Assembly (NCBI RefSeq): GCF_000154285.1
Contig: NZ_DS483466.1
Coordinates: 1-36,468 of the forward strand
Length of the DNA stretch: 36,468 nt
Reading direction: 5' to 3'
From: Amedibacillus dolichus DSM 3991
Lineage (GTDB): Bacteria > Bacillota_I > Bacilli_A > Erysipelotrichales > Erysipelotrichaceae
Below are positions 8,221 through 17,615 of this stretch, one piece after another. The notes beneath the pieces are model-generated. The model searched no databases. It saw only the letters and a program-made list of their open reading frames with translations, and had not been told where the DNA came from. Position 1 is the stretch's first letter. Each line of letters begins with the position of its first letter. The position numbers were made by a program, and so were the translations under genes.

Positions 8221-8774
8221 TGATAATCATCATTTGTCTTTTCTTTCTTTTTGCCAGTTGTTATCCCTACCATCGCTTTCCCTTATACATACAACAAACA
8301 CATCAAGGCTATGATGTCTGTATCGTTTTAGGAAGTCCCTCCAATACAGACGGTTCCTTATCTCGCATACAAAAGCAGCGTATGGATCATGCAATTACAT
8401 TGTATCAAAAAGGGAGTATTCAAAAGATACTAATCAGCGGCGCAGCAGTTGCCAACTGCTTTATAGAAGCTGAGGTAATGAAAGACTATGCCATCGCACA
8501 AAACGTACCCGAAAAAGATATCCTTTTAGAGAAGTATGCAAAAAACACCTATGAAAATCTAAAGTATGCAGCAGACCTATGCAATAAGCATCACTTTTCA
8601 AAAACCATCATAGTAACTAGCGGCTTTCATATTCGTCGTGCCGGATTCTTTGCTCAAAAGTTTCTTACAGATTTCACCTTTTATCCCGTATCAGAAAAAG
8701 AAAATCAAAGATATTTTATTACAGAATATTTACGTATGTGGAATACCCTTTATTATGAATGGAAATTAAAATAG
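8217..8774 (+). CDS. YdcF/SanA-like DUF218 membrane-anchored protein
   Basis: A 185-residue DUF218 (YdcF/SanA/ElyC) protein. The first 15-20 residues are strongly hydrophobic and probably serve as a signal anchor. FASC at about 12-15 resembles a lipobox with Phe in place of Leu, so lipoprotein status is possible but not clear. The family core is visible: YDVCIVLGSP, a conserved ISGAAV segment, EKYAKNTYENL, and VTSGFHIRRA near the end. Related proteins act in envelope or cell-wall precursor metabolism in other bacteria, but the reaction is unknown. It starts with an ATGA overlap on tmcAL, so translation is probably coupled, and it ends in a terminator. Confidence 0.85.
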   Translation: MMIIIICLFFLFASCYPYHRFPLYIQQTHQGYDVCIVLGSPSNTDGSLSRIQKQRMDHAITLYQKGSIQKILISGAAVANCFIEAEVMKDYAIAQNVPEKDILLEKYAKNTYENLKYAADLCNKHHFSKTIIVTSGFHIRRAGFFAQKFLTDFTFYPVSEKENQRYFITEYLRMWNTLYYEWKLK

Positions 8775-8800
8775 CCCGACAAATGCCGGGTTATTTTTTT
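8770..8800. terminator. Terminator between ydcF-like and rel, probably bidirectional
   Basis: AATAGCCCG pairs with CGGGTTATT (including a G-U, with one mismatch near the loop) and is followed on the plus strand by seven T. It starts over the last codons of the ydcF-like gene. On the minus strand a shorter T-rich tract follows, so it may also end the recJ-apt-rel transcript, which stops at 8809. Confidence 0.8.
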
Positions 8801-8808
8801 AAAATATA

Positions 8809-11010
8809 CTATTGTATTACACGTTCTACATCTAATACACTGTTTACTTTACGTAAATTTGCACACAATGTACGCAAATGCTCGGCATCACTGACAACAA
8901 CTGTCATTTTTGTTGTAGCACTGATTCCATCTTCATTAACAGAGGAATCCACATGCTGAAGCCCTGCCTTACATTGTGATACAACCGTTACAATATCACT
9001 TAACAAAAAGTTGCGATCGGTAGAACGTACAACCAGCTTTACCTCATACGTCCGCTGTTCTCGATTTTCGTCCCATTCTACATCAATAAGACGAGCTTTT
9101 TCGTTTTGAATATTCGGACAATCACGACGATGCACTTTGACTCCCTGTCCTTTGGATATATAGCCTACTACCTCATCACCAGGAACAGGAGAGCAACAAG
9201 CAGCAAGTGTAATTTTCATCGAATCCACACCCTCAACACGAATGCCGGATTGAGAAACCTTGTGCTTACGATCCTGTCGATTAAACATTTTCGCAAGTTC
9301 CTCATTATCCAAGGGAATGCTCACCTTATGCTTTACCAAGCGCTCGATGACAGCCGCAATCGTTACTTGTTTTGCGCCAATACCATACAACAAATCTTGA
9401 TAAGAATTGTAGCTTAACGAAGCAGCTACCTGCGACAACTTTTTATTATCCATATACTGTGAAGCATCTAAGCCACGTTTTTTCAGTTCCTCACTCAGCA
9501 ATTCCTCTCCTTTTTTCACATCTAAGCTGCGACGCTCGCTTTCCTGTTTTTGAAAGAAAGAGCGAATCTTATTTCTGGCATGGGCCGAACGTACGATTTT
9601 TAGCCAATCCTCACTTGGTCCACTGGATTGCTTGCTCGTACGAATACTCACAACATCGCCGGTTTTCAGAACTGTATTTAATGGAACAATAACACCGTTG
9701 ATAGTTGCGCCAACCGTATGATGACCAATTTCCGTATGCACACGATAAGCAAAGTCAATCGGCGTAGCTCCATTTGGCAAGGCAATTACTTTTCCCTTTG
9801 GTGTCATTACATATACATTTGCCTCAAAAATATCCTTCTGCAAAAGGTTCATATATTCCAAAGCATCATCATTGACTTCATCACTCATCACACTGAAATC
9901 CTTGAACCAATGCAGCTGTTCTTCGATTTCCTTCTGTCTGATTTCTTTTCCACCATACATACTTTCTTTATAGCGCCAATGTGCCGCAATACCTTGTTCG
10001 GCAATTTCGTCCATTTTTTCAGTACGAATCTGTACCTCAAAAATATTTCCGTCATCAGCTACGATGGTCGTATGCAAGGATTGATACATATTTACCTTCG
10101 GCATTGCGATATAATCCTTAAAGCGTCCGGGAATCGGTCGATATTTCGCATGAATATAGCCTAAGATTTCATAACATGCACTATCGGTATCCGTTACGAT
10201 TCGAATGGCTAACAAATCTAAAATTTCTTCAAAACGTTTGTTTTTTGTTACCATTTTCTTATAGATGCTATAAAGATGCTTAGAGCGCCCGAAAATACGA
10301 TATTTAATATGATGTTCCTCCATCATAGCACTGATATCCGCAATCATACGCTGTACCTGTTCATCTCGCTCTGCCTTACGTTTTTCTACAAGCTTCGCAA
10401 TTTCATAATATTTTTCTTTTTTCAGATATTGAAAGCTCAAATCTTCTAACTCGTTTTTAATATCGCTGATACCTAAACGGTGAGCAATCGGTGCATACAC
10501 CTCTAAGGTTTCATTGGCGATTTTTTGTTGTTTTGCACTTGGCATATATTGCAGTGTACGCATATTATGCAATCGATCTGCCAGTTTCACCAAGATTACC
10601 CGAACATCTTTTGCCATAGCAATAAATATCTTACGATGATTGCTGGCAAGATATTCCTTTTCATCTTGAAATTTAAGATTGCTGATTTTAGTTACCGATT
10701 CAACTAGGGTTGCTACTTCTTCTCCAAACAGCTCACTAACTTCTTGTTTGCTGACATTGCAATCTTCTACCACATCATGCAAAAAGCCTGCCGCAATCGT
10801 TTTCGGTCCGGTTCTAAGCAAAGCTAAAATATATCCAACTTGAATGGCATGGATAATGTATGGCTCGCCGCTTTTACGAAATTGCCCGCAATGATTTTTT
10901 TCCGCAAATAGATAGGCTCGCGTAATAAGATCGATATTTTCTTCTTTTTTGATGTATTTTTTTACTTCATCAAGCAATTCATGAAAGGTTACAACCTTTT
11001 TGCTTACCAT
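8809..11010 (-). CDS. relA: Bifunctional (p)ppGpp synthetase/hydrolase Rel
   Basis: The long RelA/SpoT homologue makes and degrades the (p)ppGpp alarmone in response to amino-acid shortage. The 733-residue product has the HD hydrolase domain (about 25-180) with an intact HDVVED motif at 78-83, the synthetase domain (about 230-345), a TGS domain (about 390-450, TPKGKVIALPNGATPIDFAYRVH region), a Cys-rich segment ACCSPVPGDEVVGYI, and a C-terminal ACT domain (about 660-733). Both catalytic halves look intact, so it is bifunctional. It begins 30 bases after apt and probably shares a transcript with recJ and apt, a common Firmicute arrangement. Confidence 0.98.
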   Translation of the reverse strand: MVSKKVVTFHELLDEVKKYIKKEENIDLITRAYLFAEKNHCGQFRKSGEPYIIHAIQVGYILALLRTGPKTIAAGFLHDVVEDCNVSKQEVSELFGEEVATLVESVTKISNLKFQDEKEYLASNHRKIFIAMAKDVRVILVKLADRLHNMRTLQYMPSAKQQKIANETLEVYAPIAHRLGISDIKNELEDLSFQYLKKEKYYEIAKLVEKRKAERDEQVQRMIADISAMMEEHHIKYRIFGRSKHLYSIYKKMVTKNKRFEEILDLLAIRIVTDTDSACYEILGYIHAKYRPIPGRFKDYIAMPKVNMYQSLHTTIVADDGNIFEVQIRTEKMDEIAEQGIAAHWRYKESMYGGKEIRQKEIEEQLHWFKDFSVMSDEVNDDALEYMNLLQKDIFEANVYVMTPKGKVIALPNGATPIDFAYRVHTEIGHHTVGATINGVIVPLNTVLKTGDVVSIRTSKQSSGPSEDWLKIVRSAHARNKIRSFFQKQESERRSLDVKKGEELLSEELKKRGLDASQYMDNKKLSQVAASLSYNSYQDLLYGIGAKQVTIAAVIERLVKHKVSIPLDNEELAKMFNRQDRKHKVSQSGIRVEGVDSMKITLAACCSPVPGDEVVGYISKGQGVKVHRRDCPNIQNEKARLIDVEWDENREQRTYEVKLVVRSTDRNFLLSDIVTVVSQCKAGLQHVDSSVNEDGISATTKMTVVVSDAEHLRTLCANLRKVNSVLDVERVIQ

Positions 11011-11040
11011 ACGCTCACCACCCCCTCTTTCTTTTATTTT

Positions 11041-11553
11041 TTAAAACTTCAGCATGGTTAAAACATCATAATCCTTTAGTAATTCTCTACCTTTCAATTC
11101 TTCTAATTCAATCAAAAATGCACAGCCTACAACCTCAGCACCAAGTTCTTCCATCATTTGAATGGTTGCCTCAACTGTTCCTCCGGTTGCCAATAAATCA
11201 TCAATAATTAAAACACGCTGTCCTTTTTGGATATCCTCCTTATGAACATGCAGCTCATTGCTTCCATATTCCAAATCATAGGAAACAGACAAAGTTTCTC
11301 TTGGAAGCTTATTGGGCTTACGGATAGGTACAAATCCAATACCCAACTCATAAGCAACCGGACACCCGAAAATAAAGCCTCTTGATTCCGGTCCGACAAT
11401 AACATCGGCATTTACCTTTTTAGCAAATTCAATCATTGTTTGGCAAGCCTCACGAAAGGCCTCTCCATCTGCCATCAATGGTGTTACATCATGAAACAAG
11501 ATTCCCTCTTTAGGAAAATCGGGAATGTGTGCAATTTTATCATATAAATTCAT
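11041..11553 (-). CDS. apt: Adenine phosphoribosyltransferase
   Basis: Apt converts adenine and PRPP to AMP in purine salvage. The 170-residue product has full family length. [16 protein letters not shown] occurs near the start, GPESRGF near 54-60, and the PRPP-binding loop [10 protein letters not shown] at about 117-126. It lies 15 bases after recJ and 30 before rel, so the three are very likely one operon; linking adenine salvage with (p)ppGpp synthesis is common in this phylum. Confidence 0.98.
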   Translation of the reverse strand: MNLYDKIAHIPDFPKEGILFHDVTPLMADGEAFREACQTMIEFAKKVNADVIVGPESRGFIFGCPVAYELGIGFVPIRKPNKLPRETLSVSYDLEYGSNELHVHKEDIQKGQRVLIIDDLLATGGTVEATIQMMEELGAEVVGCAFLIELEELKGRELLKDYDVLTMLKF

Positions 11554-11568
11554 AGCTCTGCCTCCTAT

Positions 11569-13230
11569 TTATTCTACAGTTTTATTTATTATATCAAATT
11601 CTATTTCATTTTGCATCTGCTTATCAAATGCTTCTACCACAAATAAGCTAACATTTCGCTTTTTCAAAAAGGTATTGATACGTAAATTTCCTAAAAGAGA
11701 AAGCTGTGCACCTTCACTCAAGCATTCCTTCATATCTTGGCAATTAAAATACATAGCTTCTACATCATTTTTTAAAAGCCATTTGCGATGAATCCCCTTT
11801 TTCAACAGCTTTTCTTCTAAAATATCCTGATTTTGTAAGAAAAACAACGGTTCCTCAAAGCCGTTTCCAAATGGCGCAAGCATACTGAGACCTTCTACCT
11901 CCTGCATGGAAATTTCTTTGCTATCCAATGCTACTGCCTCATATACTATTTCTTTTTGCAGCTGAATATCTTTCATACGATTATTTACATAATCCTGAAT
12001 ATTTTGTTTTTTCTCAAAAGGAAAGCCAATACCTGCCGCAGCTACATGACCTCCATAAGCAGTAAGATCTTGTTTACACCCTTGAAAAAAATCAGTTAAA
12101 TCCAACAGCTTTCCACTGCGGATACTACCTTTAAATGTATGATCACGCAAAGTCGCAACCATGACCGGCTTTTGCAATTCCTCTTGCAGTTTACCGGCAA
12201 CGATTCCTACCATTCCTTCATGAAAGGACTCATGAAACAACAATTGAAAATCATATTCATCATGAACTAGAGAGCGTGCAGTTTCTACCATTTCATCGCT
12301 CATTGCTTTTCGCTTATCGTTAAGATCACAGATTTGCTTTGCCATACGTGAAATATCCTCTCGATTATGAAGAAGCAAATAGCGAACGGTATTATTCGCA
12401 TTCGCTAAGTCCGCTAAGCGACCGGTAGCATTCAGCTTCGGTACGATTTGAAAAGCAATTAAGGTTTCATTCCACCGCGGATAACGATCGTTGGCTAGCA
12501 TTTGGATAGGTAAAGCAGCCCCTTTGCGCAGATATTGCAAACCCAGTTTGATAATCGCTCTAGTTTCCTTTTTCACCGTCATGACATCTGCAATCGCCGC
12601 AACGCACGCATAAACAATGTGCTCCTCAACATCACCAATCAAAGCTCTGGCAAGAGTCAAAGCCACTCCTGCACCACTCAAGGTAGAAAACTGCTCTCCC
12701 ATCAGTTGAGGGTGTAGTAAACAAAAGCAAGGAAAGTCCTCCTCCATAGCATGATGATCACTTACGATCACATCTAGCTCCAACTCTTTTGCCTTTTTTA
12801 AAGCATCAAAAGCCTTTACTCCATTATCTACGGTGATCAATAAGGAATAACCTTTTTGTTTTGCCATTTCCACAGTATGAACTTGTAATCCATAGCCCTC
12901 TTTGAAACGATTGGGAATATAAAAGCCGGCATTCACACCATAGCGTTGTAAAGCGTCTACCATGATTGCTGTGGCACAAATTCCATCGGCATCATAATCT
13001 CCACAAACCAACACCTTTTCTTTTTGCTGCTTAGCAAGATATATCCGATCCGCTGCTTCTTGAATCCCCTTCGCTTGAAAGGGATCACTTAAAATCGGAG
13101 AAGCTAACAGTTCCTTAATTTCTTCATCACAAAGCTGCTTACTAGCCAATACCTTGGCTGCCAGATATGGTAAATGAAAGTTTTGCTGTATATCCAATTG
13201 ACGTTTGCTGTCTAGTAATTTTATCCTCAT
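11569..13230 (-). CDS. recJ: Single-stranded-DNA-specific exonuclease RecJ
   Basis: RecJ is a 5'-3' exonuclease on single-stranded DNA used in recombination and repair. The 553-residue protein belongs to the DHH phosphoesterase superfamily. It has CGDYDADGICATA at about 76-88 (motif I), a VDNG segment, SDHHAMEED near 145 (the DHH motif), GAGVALTLA, and the DHHA1 domain with YGGHVAAAG. It lacks the long extra C-terminal region of some Firmicute RecJ proteins (Bacillus RecJ is about 780 residues). ATG at 13230 is preferred over a GTG nine bases up because GGTGAT lies between them. It is the first gene of recJ-apt-rel. Confidence 0.96.
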   Translation of the reverse strand: MRIKLLDSKRQLDIQQNFHLPYLAAKVLASKQLCDEEIKELLASPILSDPFQAKGIQEAADRIYLAKQQKEKVLVCGDYDADGICATAIMVDALQRYGVNAGFYIPNRFKEGYGLQVHTVEMAKQKGYSLLITVDNGVKAFDALKKAKELELDVIVSDHHAMEEDFPCFCLLHPQLMGEQFSTLSGAGVALTLARALIGDVEEHIVYACVAAIADVMTVKKETRAIIKLGLQYLRKGAALPIQMLANDRYPRWNETLIAFQIVPKLNATGRLADLANANNTVRYLLLHNREDISRMAKQICDLNDKRKAMSDEMVETARSLVHDEYDFQLLFHESFHEGMVGIVAGKLQEELQKPVMVATLRDHTFKGSIRSGKLLDLTDFFQGCKQDLTAYGGHVAAAGIGFPFEKKQNIQDYVNNRMKDIQLQKEIVYEAVALDSKEISMQEVEGLSMLAPFGNGFEEPLFFLQNQDILEEKLLKKGIHRKWLLKNDVEAMYFNCQDMKECLSEGAQLSLLGNLRINTFLKKRNVSLFVVEAFDKQMQNEIEFDIINKTVE

Positions 13231-13252
13231 TCTTATCACCGCGTATTATCAT

Positions 13253-13282
13253 ATCATATTTTATTACCTTTGGAGTTGATAA
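13253..13282 (-). promoter_or_regulatory. Candidate promoter of recJ-apt-rel
   Basis: TTATCA (13277-13282), 18-base spacer and TATGAT (13253-13258) on the minus strand, about 25 bases before recJ. A second overlapping TATGAT (13248-13253) is also present. The -35 is poor. Confidence 0.4.
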
Positions 13283-13360
13283 CACTCTTTTTAAATGATA
13301 AGAAAGCCTAAGAAAAGCAATTCGGCTTTGGAACTACTGCAAAAGTCAAAAAATTTTATA

Positions 13361-13421
13361 AAAAAAGTGGCTCAAGGATTTCCAAAGAAGATATTTCTAT
13401 TTCCTTCTTTCCTTAAACCAC
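13361..13421 (-). terminator. Strong terminator of the surface-protein gene
   Basis: On the minus strand a 12-bp outer stem, GTGGTTTAAGGA with TCCTTGAGCCAC (two G-U pairs), encloses a further AAGAAG/CTTCTT helix, and a run of six T follows. It lies 53 bases after the surface-protein stop. A second imperfect hairpin at 13430-13464 sits between stop and terminator. Confidence 0.85.
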
Positions 13422-13474
13422 AATACATGCTGAATCTTAATCATCAATCATTTTAAGATACAGCTTTTCTTTTG

Positions 13475-14962
13475 TTAATTACTTTTTTGTTTTCTTCTCA
13501 AAGCAATTAACATGATACCAATAGCTACTACCATAGCGGCCATATAACCTACTACCGTTGTAGTATCTCCTGTGTTTGGAGATGTTGTATCATTTACTTC
13601 CGGCTTTGGTGTCAAAATGGAACCCTGTCCGTTTCCTTGCTCAGAATCCGGCTTATCTTCAGGATCTGTACCCGGTGTCTGTTGTTTTTCCCATTTAGCT
13701 ACAAACGTTACATCGTCTGTAACCTGAACTTCCTCAAGTGGATATTTTTCTTCTCCTACAAACCAACCAAGGAAATTATATCCTTCTCTTTGGAGTTCAA
13801 AAAGCGTAATAGATGTTCCCTGTACGGTAACCACCTTATTTTCATATCCATAATCCAATGTAATATTAAAAACCTTTTCTCCTTCATTTCCTACATTTAA
13901 GTCTTTAATAACATCTCCTGCATCAGCATGTCCTAACGCTTCTTCAACACTCGTATAATAGCTGTAAGGATATGCTTCTACTGCTTTCTTTAACTCCGCA
14001 TTCAAATTGCCTGCAAGATATTCCTCTACGGATTCACTAAAGGAACCTCCGAAAACTTCCACAGCTTCTTTTGCAATTCCTTCATTTCCTTTAGAAGCAT
14101 CAATACCACCAAAAGATCCATTTCCCTTAATTACTAGCTTATGTGTTTCGGCATTCGGGCTATCATAAACGATTTTACCACTAATGGTTCCCATAAAGGT
14201 TTCATCAAATGTAACATTCAAGCTTGGATATTCGCCACTACCGAATTGACATACATCAAATGCGATTACCTCCGGATTGCTTGTATAAATATTGGTATTT
14301 CCTTTAAAAGTGATATTTCCGTTATTGAAAGACAATGCATAATCTTCATATTCATTAAGGTTTGCCGTCTCAAACGTCATATCTTCCAATGTTAAATCCG
14401 CATAGTTTTGAATGATGCGTTTGATATTATTTTTAGAGGCATTCTGTCCTACATTGATCGTTCCGTTTTTAAAGGTAATTTTAGAACCCTTTAACAATTG
14501 AAAACAATTGGTTTCGGTACTGCTGGAGCCTGCTCCCGGACCAACAACAGTATACGTTTTCCCATTAAAATCAATCGTGAAATCCTTATCACCTGTAACC
14601 GCTATTTCTTCGGCATCCATTACATCTTTCGTAAGTAAAATGGTTTCTCCTGCTTTTACATTGAAAATTGCATCTTTCAAAGTAGCGTATGCCGTATCCC
14701 CAATCATCGCAACACCATTATCCTTCACAGCCGCATCACTGCTTGGATCATCAACAAGCTCCTGCACGACATCGTTTGCCGATGTATCCTCTGGTTTTAC
14801 ACCTTCAACCGCTTCATCGCTTGTCTTGGTTTCAACCACCGCAGCCTCATCAATTTTTGATCCTTGTTCAATTCCTTTTTCTTCGGCTTTTACATATCCG
14901 CCGCTAACTGTCATACCGACTGTAAGAGCCGCCAACATCATGTAAGCTAAACACTTCTTCAT
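13475..14962 (-). CDS. Sortase-anchored surface protein with beta-helix-like region and Flg_new repeat
   Basis: A 495-residue secreted cell-wall protein. Residues 1-26 are a signal peptide (MKKC, a hydrophobic core, then YVKAEE). A Ser/Asp/Val-rich linker follows to about 80. Residues about 85-355 contain repeated short beta-strand motifs (DFTIDFNGKTYTV, KITFKNGTINV, NITFKGNTNIY) like a right-handed beta-helix. Two related TLKDAI/SVEEAL..AGD segments frame it. Residues about 365-425 match a Listeria-type InlB B-repeat (Flg_new) with YNFLGWFVGE and FVAKWEK. A Pro/Asp/Gly linker leads to SPNTG at 461, a membrane segment and RRKQK. It is likely displayed on the cell wall by sortase; ligand unknown. 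It is a single-gene unit with its own promoter and terminator among housekeeping genes. Confidence 0.88.
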   Translation of the reverse strand: MKKCLAYMMLAALTVGMTVSGGYVKAEEKGIEQGSKIDEAAVVETKTSDEAVEGVKPEDTSANDVVQELVDDPSSDAAVKDNGVAMIGDTAYATLKDAIFNVKAGETILLTKDVMDAEEIAVTGDKDFTIDFNGKTYTVVGPGAGSSSTETNCFQLLKGSKITFKNGTINVGQNASKNNIKRIIQNYADLTLEDMTFETANLNEYEDYALSFNNGNITFKGNTNIYTSNPEVIAFDVCQFGSGEYPSLNVTFDETFMGTISGKIVYDSPNAETHKLVIKGNGSFGGIDASKGNEGIAKEAVEVFGGSFSESVEEYLAGNLNAELKKAVEAYPYSYYTSVEEALGHADAGDVIKDLNVGNEGEKVFNITLDYGYENKVVTVQGTSITLFELQREGYNFLGWFVGEEKYPLEEVQVTDDVTFVAKWEKQQTPGTDPEDKPDSEQGNGQGSILTPKPEVNDTTSPNTGDTTTVVGYMAAMVVAIGIMLIALRRKQKSN

Positions 14963-15000
14963 CTTTATCCCTCATTTCTATTTCTTAGTTTAACAACCTT

Positions 15001-15030
15001 ATTTTACCTTTTCCTTTAGAATTTCGTCAA
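15001..15030 (-). promoter_or_regulatory. Promoter of the surface-protein gene
   Basis: On the minus strand TTGACG (15025-15030), 18-base spacer and TAAAAT (15001-15006), about 38 bases before the ATG at 14962, which has a GAGGGAT ribosome site. Most of the remaining gap 15031-15192 shows nothing I can assign. Confidence 0.7.
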
Positions 15031-15192
15031 TACAAAAGACTGTATTTATTTAAACTTTACAAATCTTATCATCAAAGCATATCTTCTCCTGTAAGAAGAT
15101 AAAAAGCATGTCCCATAAACACCTTTATTTCCAACATAAAACGAATAGCGAAATCCTTAAAAAATAGCAGTGAAATGGCTGACTTACACTAT

Positions 15193-15236
15193 GAAAAAGA
15201 TTTTCCTCTTTACATAATCGTAAAAGAAGAAAATCT
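15193..15236 (-). terminator. Terminator of the suf operon
   Basis: Directly after the last codon of the cyclo-ligase gene, the minus strand forms a long stem, AGATTTTCTTCTTT..AC with GTAAAGAGGAAAATCT (about 16 pairs with one bulge and a G-U), loop GATTAT, followed by TTTTT. Confidence 0.9.
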
Positions 15237-15237
15237 C

Positions 15238-15762
15238 TCAATGTTTTATATAGACGCTTGTTTCACTGATTACCATATCCAATGACTGATCATGTTCCTC
15301 ACATATAATATGCTCTAGCTTTTGACATTCGTATCCGACACCGATCACACACCCTTGAAAATCCTTTATATAACGATCGTAAAATCCTTGACCATGTCCT
15401 AAGCGATGGCATTCCTCATCAAAAGCAACAAGAGGTACAACCATTACATCAAATTCTGTAATTTCCTTACCGGCAATTGGCTCCCACACGCCAAAACGGC
15501 TTTTTTCAAGCGGCATTGCAGGCTCATAGGCAAAGAAACGCATGCGATGATTCGGATATGTTTTCGGAATAGCAAAGCTCTGCTTACTGTTTTCCATAAC
15601 CGCTGTTATATCTACTTCACTTCCATAGGGCAAATAGATTGCATTGATATTTCCCAAATAAGGCATTAACTTTTTGCTTATGATTTGATTAAATACCTTG
15701 CGCTCTGCTATTGAAAGTGCATTCCTTTTCGCAAGTGCACACTTTCGCTGTTGATTCTTCAT
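15238..15762 (-). CDS. fau: 5-formyltetrahydrofolate cyclo-ligase
   Basis: This enzyme converts 5-formyl-THF to 5,10-methenyl-THF with ATP, rescuing a storage or inhibitory folate form. The 174-residue product has KCALAKRNALS near the N-terminus, YLPYGSEVDI, the FGVWEP segment, and the hallmark VPLVAFDEECHRLGHGQGFYDRY (region about 108-130). The start overlaps the sufB stop by one base (TAATG), so it is translationally coupled and is the last gene of the suf operon, just before a strong terminator. The reaction call is confident; the reason for pairing with Fe-S assembly is not evident. Confidence 0.95.
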   Translation of the reverse strand: MKNQQRKCALAKRNALSIAERKVFNQIISKKLMPYLGNINAIYLPYGSEVDITAVMENSKQSFAIPKTYPNHRMRFFAYEPAMPLEKSRFGVWEPIAGKEITEFDVMVVPLVAFDEECHRLGHGQGFYDRYIKDFQGCVIGVGYECQKLEHIICEEHDQSLDMVISETSVYIKH

Positions 15763-17162
15763 TAACCGATGGAATCGCTCATATCAAGCTTCATCAGCTG
15801 ATTCAATTCTACTGCATATTCCATTGGCAACTCTCTTGTAAATGGCTCCAAAAAGCCCATAACGATCATTTCAGTAGCCTGTGCGCGTGATAAACCTCTC
15901 GACATCAAATAGAACAGCTGTTCCTCACTGATGTTTGACACCGTCGCTTCATGTTCAATCTGACTTGTCATATTATCGCTGCTGTTTGTCGGAATCGTAT
16001 CGCTGCGTGATTGCTTATCCAAAATCAATGTATCGCATTCCACCTTGCTTTTTGCATATACCGCATGCTTTCCATGCTTGACAATCCCACGATAATTGAC
16101 TTCGCCACCTAAACGGGAAATAGATTTGGAAATGATATTACTAGATGTATAAGGTGCTAGATGAATCATTTTTGCGCCGGCATCTTGAATTTGATTTCTT
16201 GCTGCAACGGCAATCGAGATACAAGTTCCTTTCGCATACGGTTCCGCCAAAATACATGCCGGATACTTCATATTTGTCAAAGAACCGATGTTTCCATCAA
16301 TCCACTCCATGCTTCCATGCTCCATCACCTTCGCTCGCTTTGTAACCAAATTGATAATATTATCGCTCCAGTTTTGTACCGTAGAGTAACGACAACGTGC
16401 ATTTTTATGCACAAAGATTTCAACAACTGCCGCATGTAAGGAATCTTTGGAATAAATCGGAGCGGTACAGCCTTCTACATAATGAATATCCGCACCTTCG
16501 TCAACAATGATCAAAGTTCTTTCAAACTGTCCCATACGCTCGGTGTTGATACGGAAATAAGACTGTAAAGGCTTATCCAGTTTTACCCCCTTTGGCACAT
16601 AGATAAAGCTTCCTCCGCTCCAAACACAACTGTTTAGGGCTGCGAACTTATTATCTGTATAAGGTACCAATTTACCGAAATATTTTTGAAATAAATCCGG
16701 ATACTTCTTTAAAGCCGTATCGGTATCAAGAAAAATCACACCCTTTTCTTCTACCTCTTCAAGCATATTGTGATATACAGCCTCGCTGTCATACTGTGTT
16801 GTAACACCAGCTAAAAACTCTTTTTCCGCTTCGGGAATCCCTAATTTATCAAAAGTATCTTTAATCGTCTTTGGTACTTCTTCCCAACTTTGCTCCGTTT
16901 TATCACTAGGCTTGATGTAATATGTATAGTCATCAAAATTTAAATTCGTAACATCAGGTCCCCATGTTTGAATCGGCATTTTTTCAAATGCCTCAAATGC
17001 CTTTAAACGATATTCCAACATCCATTGTGGCTCTTTTTTGATCGTTGAAATTTCAACAATCGTATCTCTTGTCAAGCCCTTTCCGGTATTATAAACACTT
17101 GTGTCTTTATCATGAAAACCGTATTTATATTCTTCCTGCAAGGGCAGTTCATTCTTTGTCAT
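15762..17162 (-). CDS. sufB: Fe-S cluster assembly scaffold SufB
   Basis: SufB is the scaffold subunit of the SufBCD complex on which Fe-S clusters are built in the cytoplasm. The 466-residue protein has full family length. It contains [25 protein letters not shown], the [10 protein letters not shown] strand with the conserved Cys, and [18 protein letters not shown] leading to the helical end. ATG at 17162 forms an ATGA overlap with sufU; the longer frame (60 bases upstream) would run through sufU and lacks a better ribosome site. The gene is followed by fau with a one-base overlap. Confidence 0.98.
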   Translation of the reverse strand: MTKNELPLQEEYKYGFHDKDTSVYNTGKGLTRDTIVEISTIKKEPQWMLEYRLKAFEAFEKMPIQTWGPDVTNLNFDDYTYYIKPSDKTEQSWEEVPKTIKDTFDKLGIPEAEKEFLAGVTTQYDSEAVYHNMLEEVEEKGVIFLDTDTALKKYPDLFQKYFGKLVPYTDNKFAALNSCVWSGGSFIYVPKGVKLDKPLQSYFRINTERMGQFERTLIIVDEGADIHYVEGCTAPIYSKDSLHAAVVEIFVHKNARCRYSTVQNWSDNIINLVTKRAKVMEHGSMEWIDGNIGSLTNMKYPACILAEPYAKGTCISIAVAARNQIQDAGAKMIHLAPYTSSNIISKSISRLGGEVNYRGIVKHGKHAVYAKSKVECDTLILDKQSRSDTIPTNSSDNMTSQIEHEATVSNISEEQLFYLMSRGLSRAQATEMIVMGFLEPFTRELPMEYAVELNQLMKLDMSDSIG

Positions 17163-17605
17163 TGCTTGTCCTCGCTTTCCTCTAGCATTTCCTTCATCGC
17201 TTTCCAACCAATCGTTGCACATTTAATGCGATTAGCTTGTTTCCCAACATTTTGAAAAGCAATTGCTTCCTGTAATAGCTCCTCATCATATTCCTTTTGA
17301 TCGATCATCGCGAAATACTCCTCAATGATATGATTTGCTTGGGCAATTGTTTTGCCCTGCAAAAGCTCGCTCATGATAGAAGTAGAGGCAGTTGAAATCG
17401 TACAAGCAACGCCATCGAAACGAATATCCTTGATTTTGCCATCTTCAATGAGTGTCTGTACATGGATATCGTCAATACAAGATTCACTGGCCATGTGCTT
17501 TTGTAAATATGTCGCATCATCACTTAATGTATGATTTCGCGGATATTCATAATGATCCATAATGATAGAACGTAAAACCATCGGATCTTTTAATGCATCA
17601 TTCAT
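17159..17605 (-). CDS. sufU: Zinc-dependent sulfurtransferase SufU
   Basis: SufU accepts persulfide sulfur from SufS and passes it on for Fe-S cluster assembly. It resembles IscU but works as a zinc sulfurtransferase in Firmicutes. The 148-residue protein keeps the expected ligands: Cys and Asp of SCIDD (about 40-43), Cys of GVACTIS (about 66) and Cys of IKCATIGW near 129. AGGAGGT stands before the ATG and overlaps the sufS stop codon. It lies between sufS and sufB, overlapping sufB by four bases. Confidence 0.97.
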   Translation of the reverse strand: MNDALKDPMVLRSIIMDHYEYPRNHTLSDDATYLQKHMASESCIDDIHVQTLIEDGKIKDIRFDGVACTISTASTSIMSELLQGKTIAQANHIIEEYFAMIDQKEYDEELLQEAIAFQNVGKQANRIKCATIGWKAMKEMLEESEDKQ

Positions 17606-17615
17606 AAATTACCTC

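Noticed and set aside
9718-10164. Plus-strand open frame of 148 codons inside rel
   Set aside because: Antisense to the conserved Rel synthetase and TGS regions; no start signals and no recognisable domain.
13303-13329. AAAGCC/GGCTTT repeat upstream of recJ
   Set aside because: Only six base pairs with a 15-base loop; too weak to call.
14508-14945. Plus-strand open frame of 145 codons opposite the surface protein
   Set aside because: Ser/Thr/Pro-rich mirror of the Ala/Ser/Asp-rich linker and signal peptide; no independent signals.
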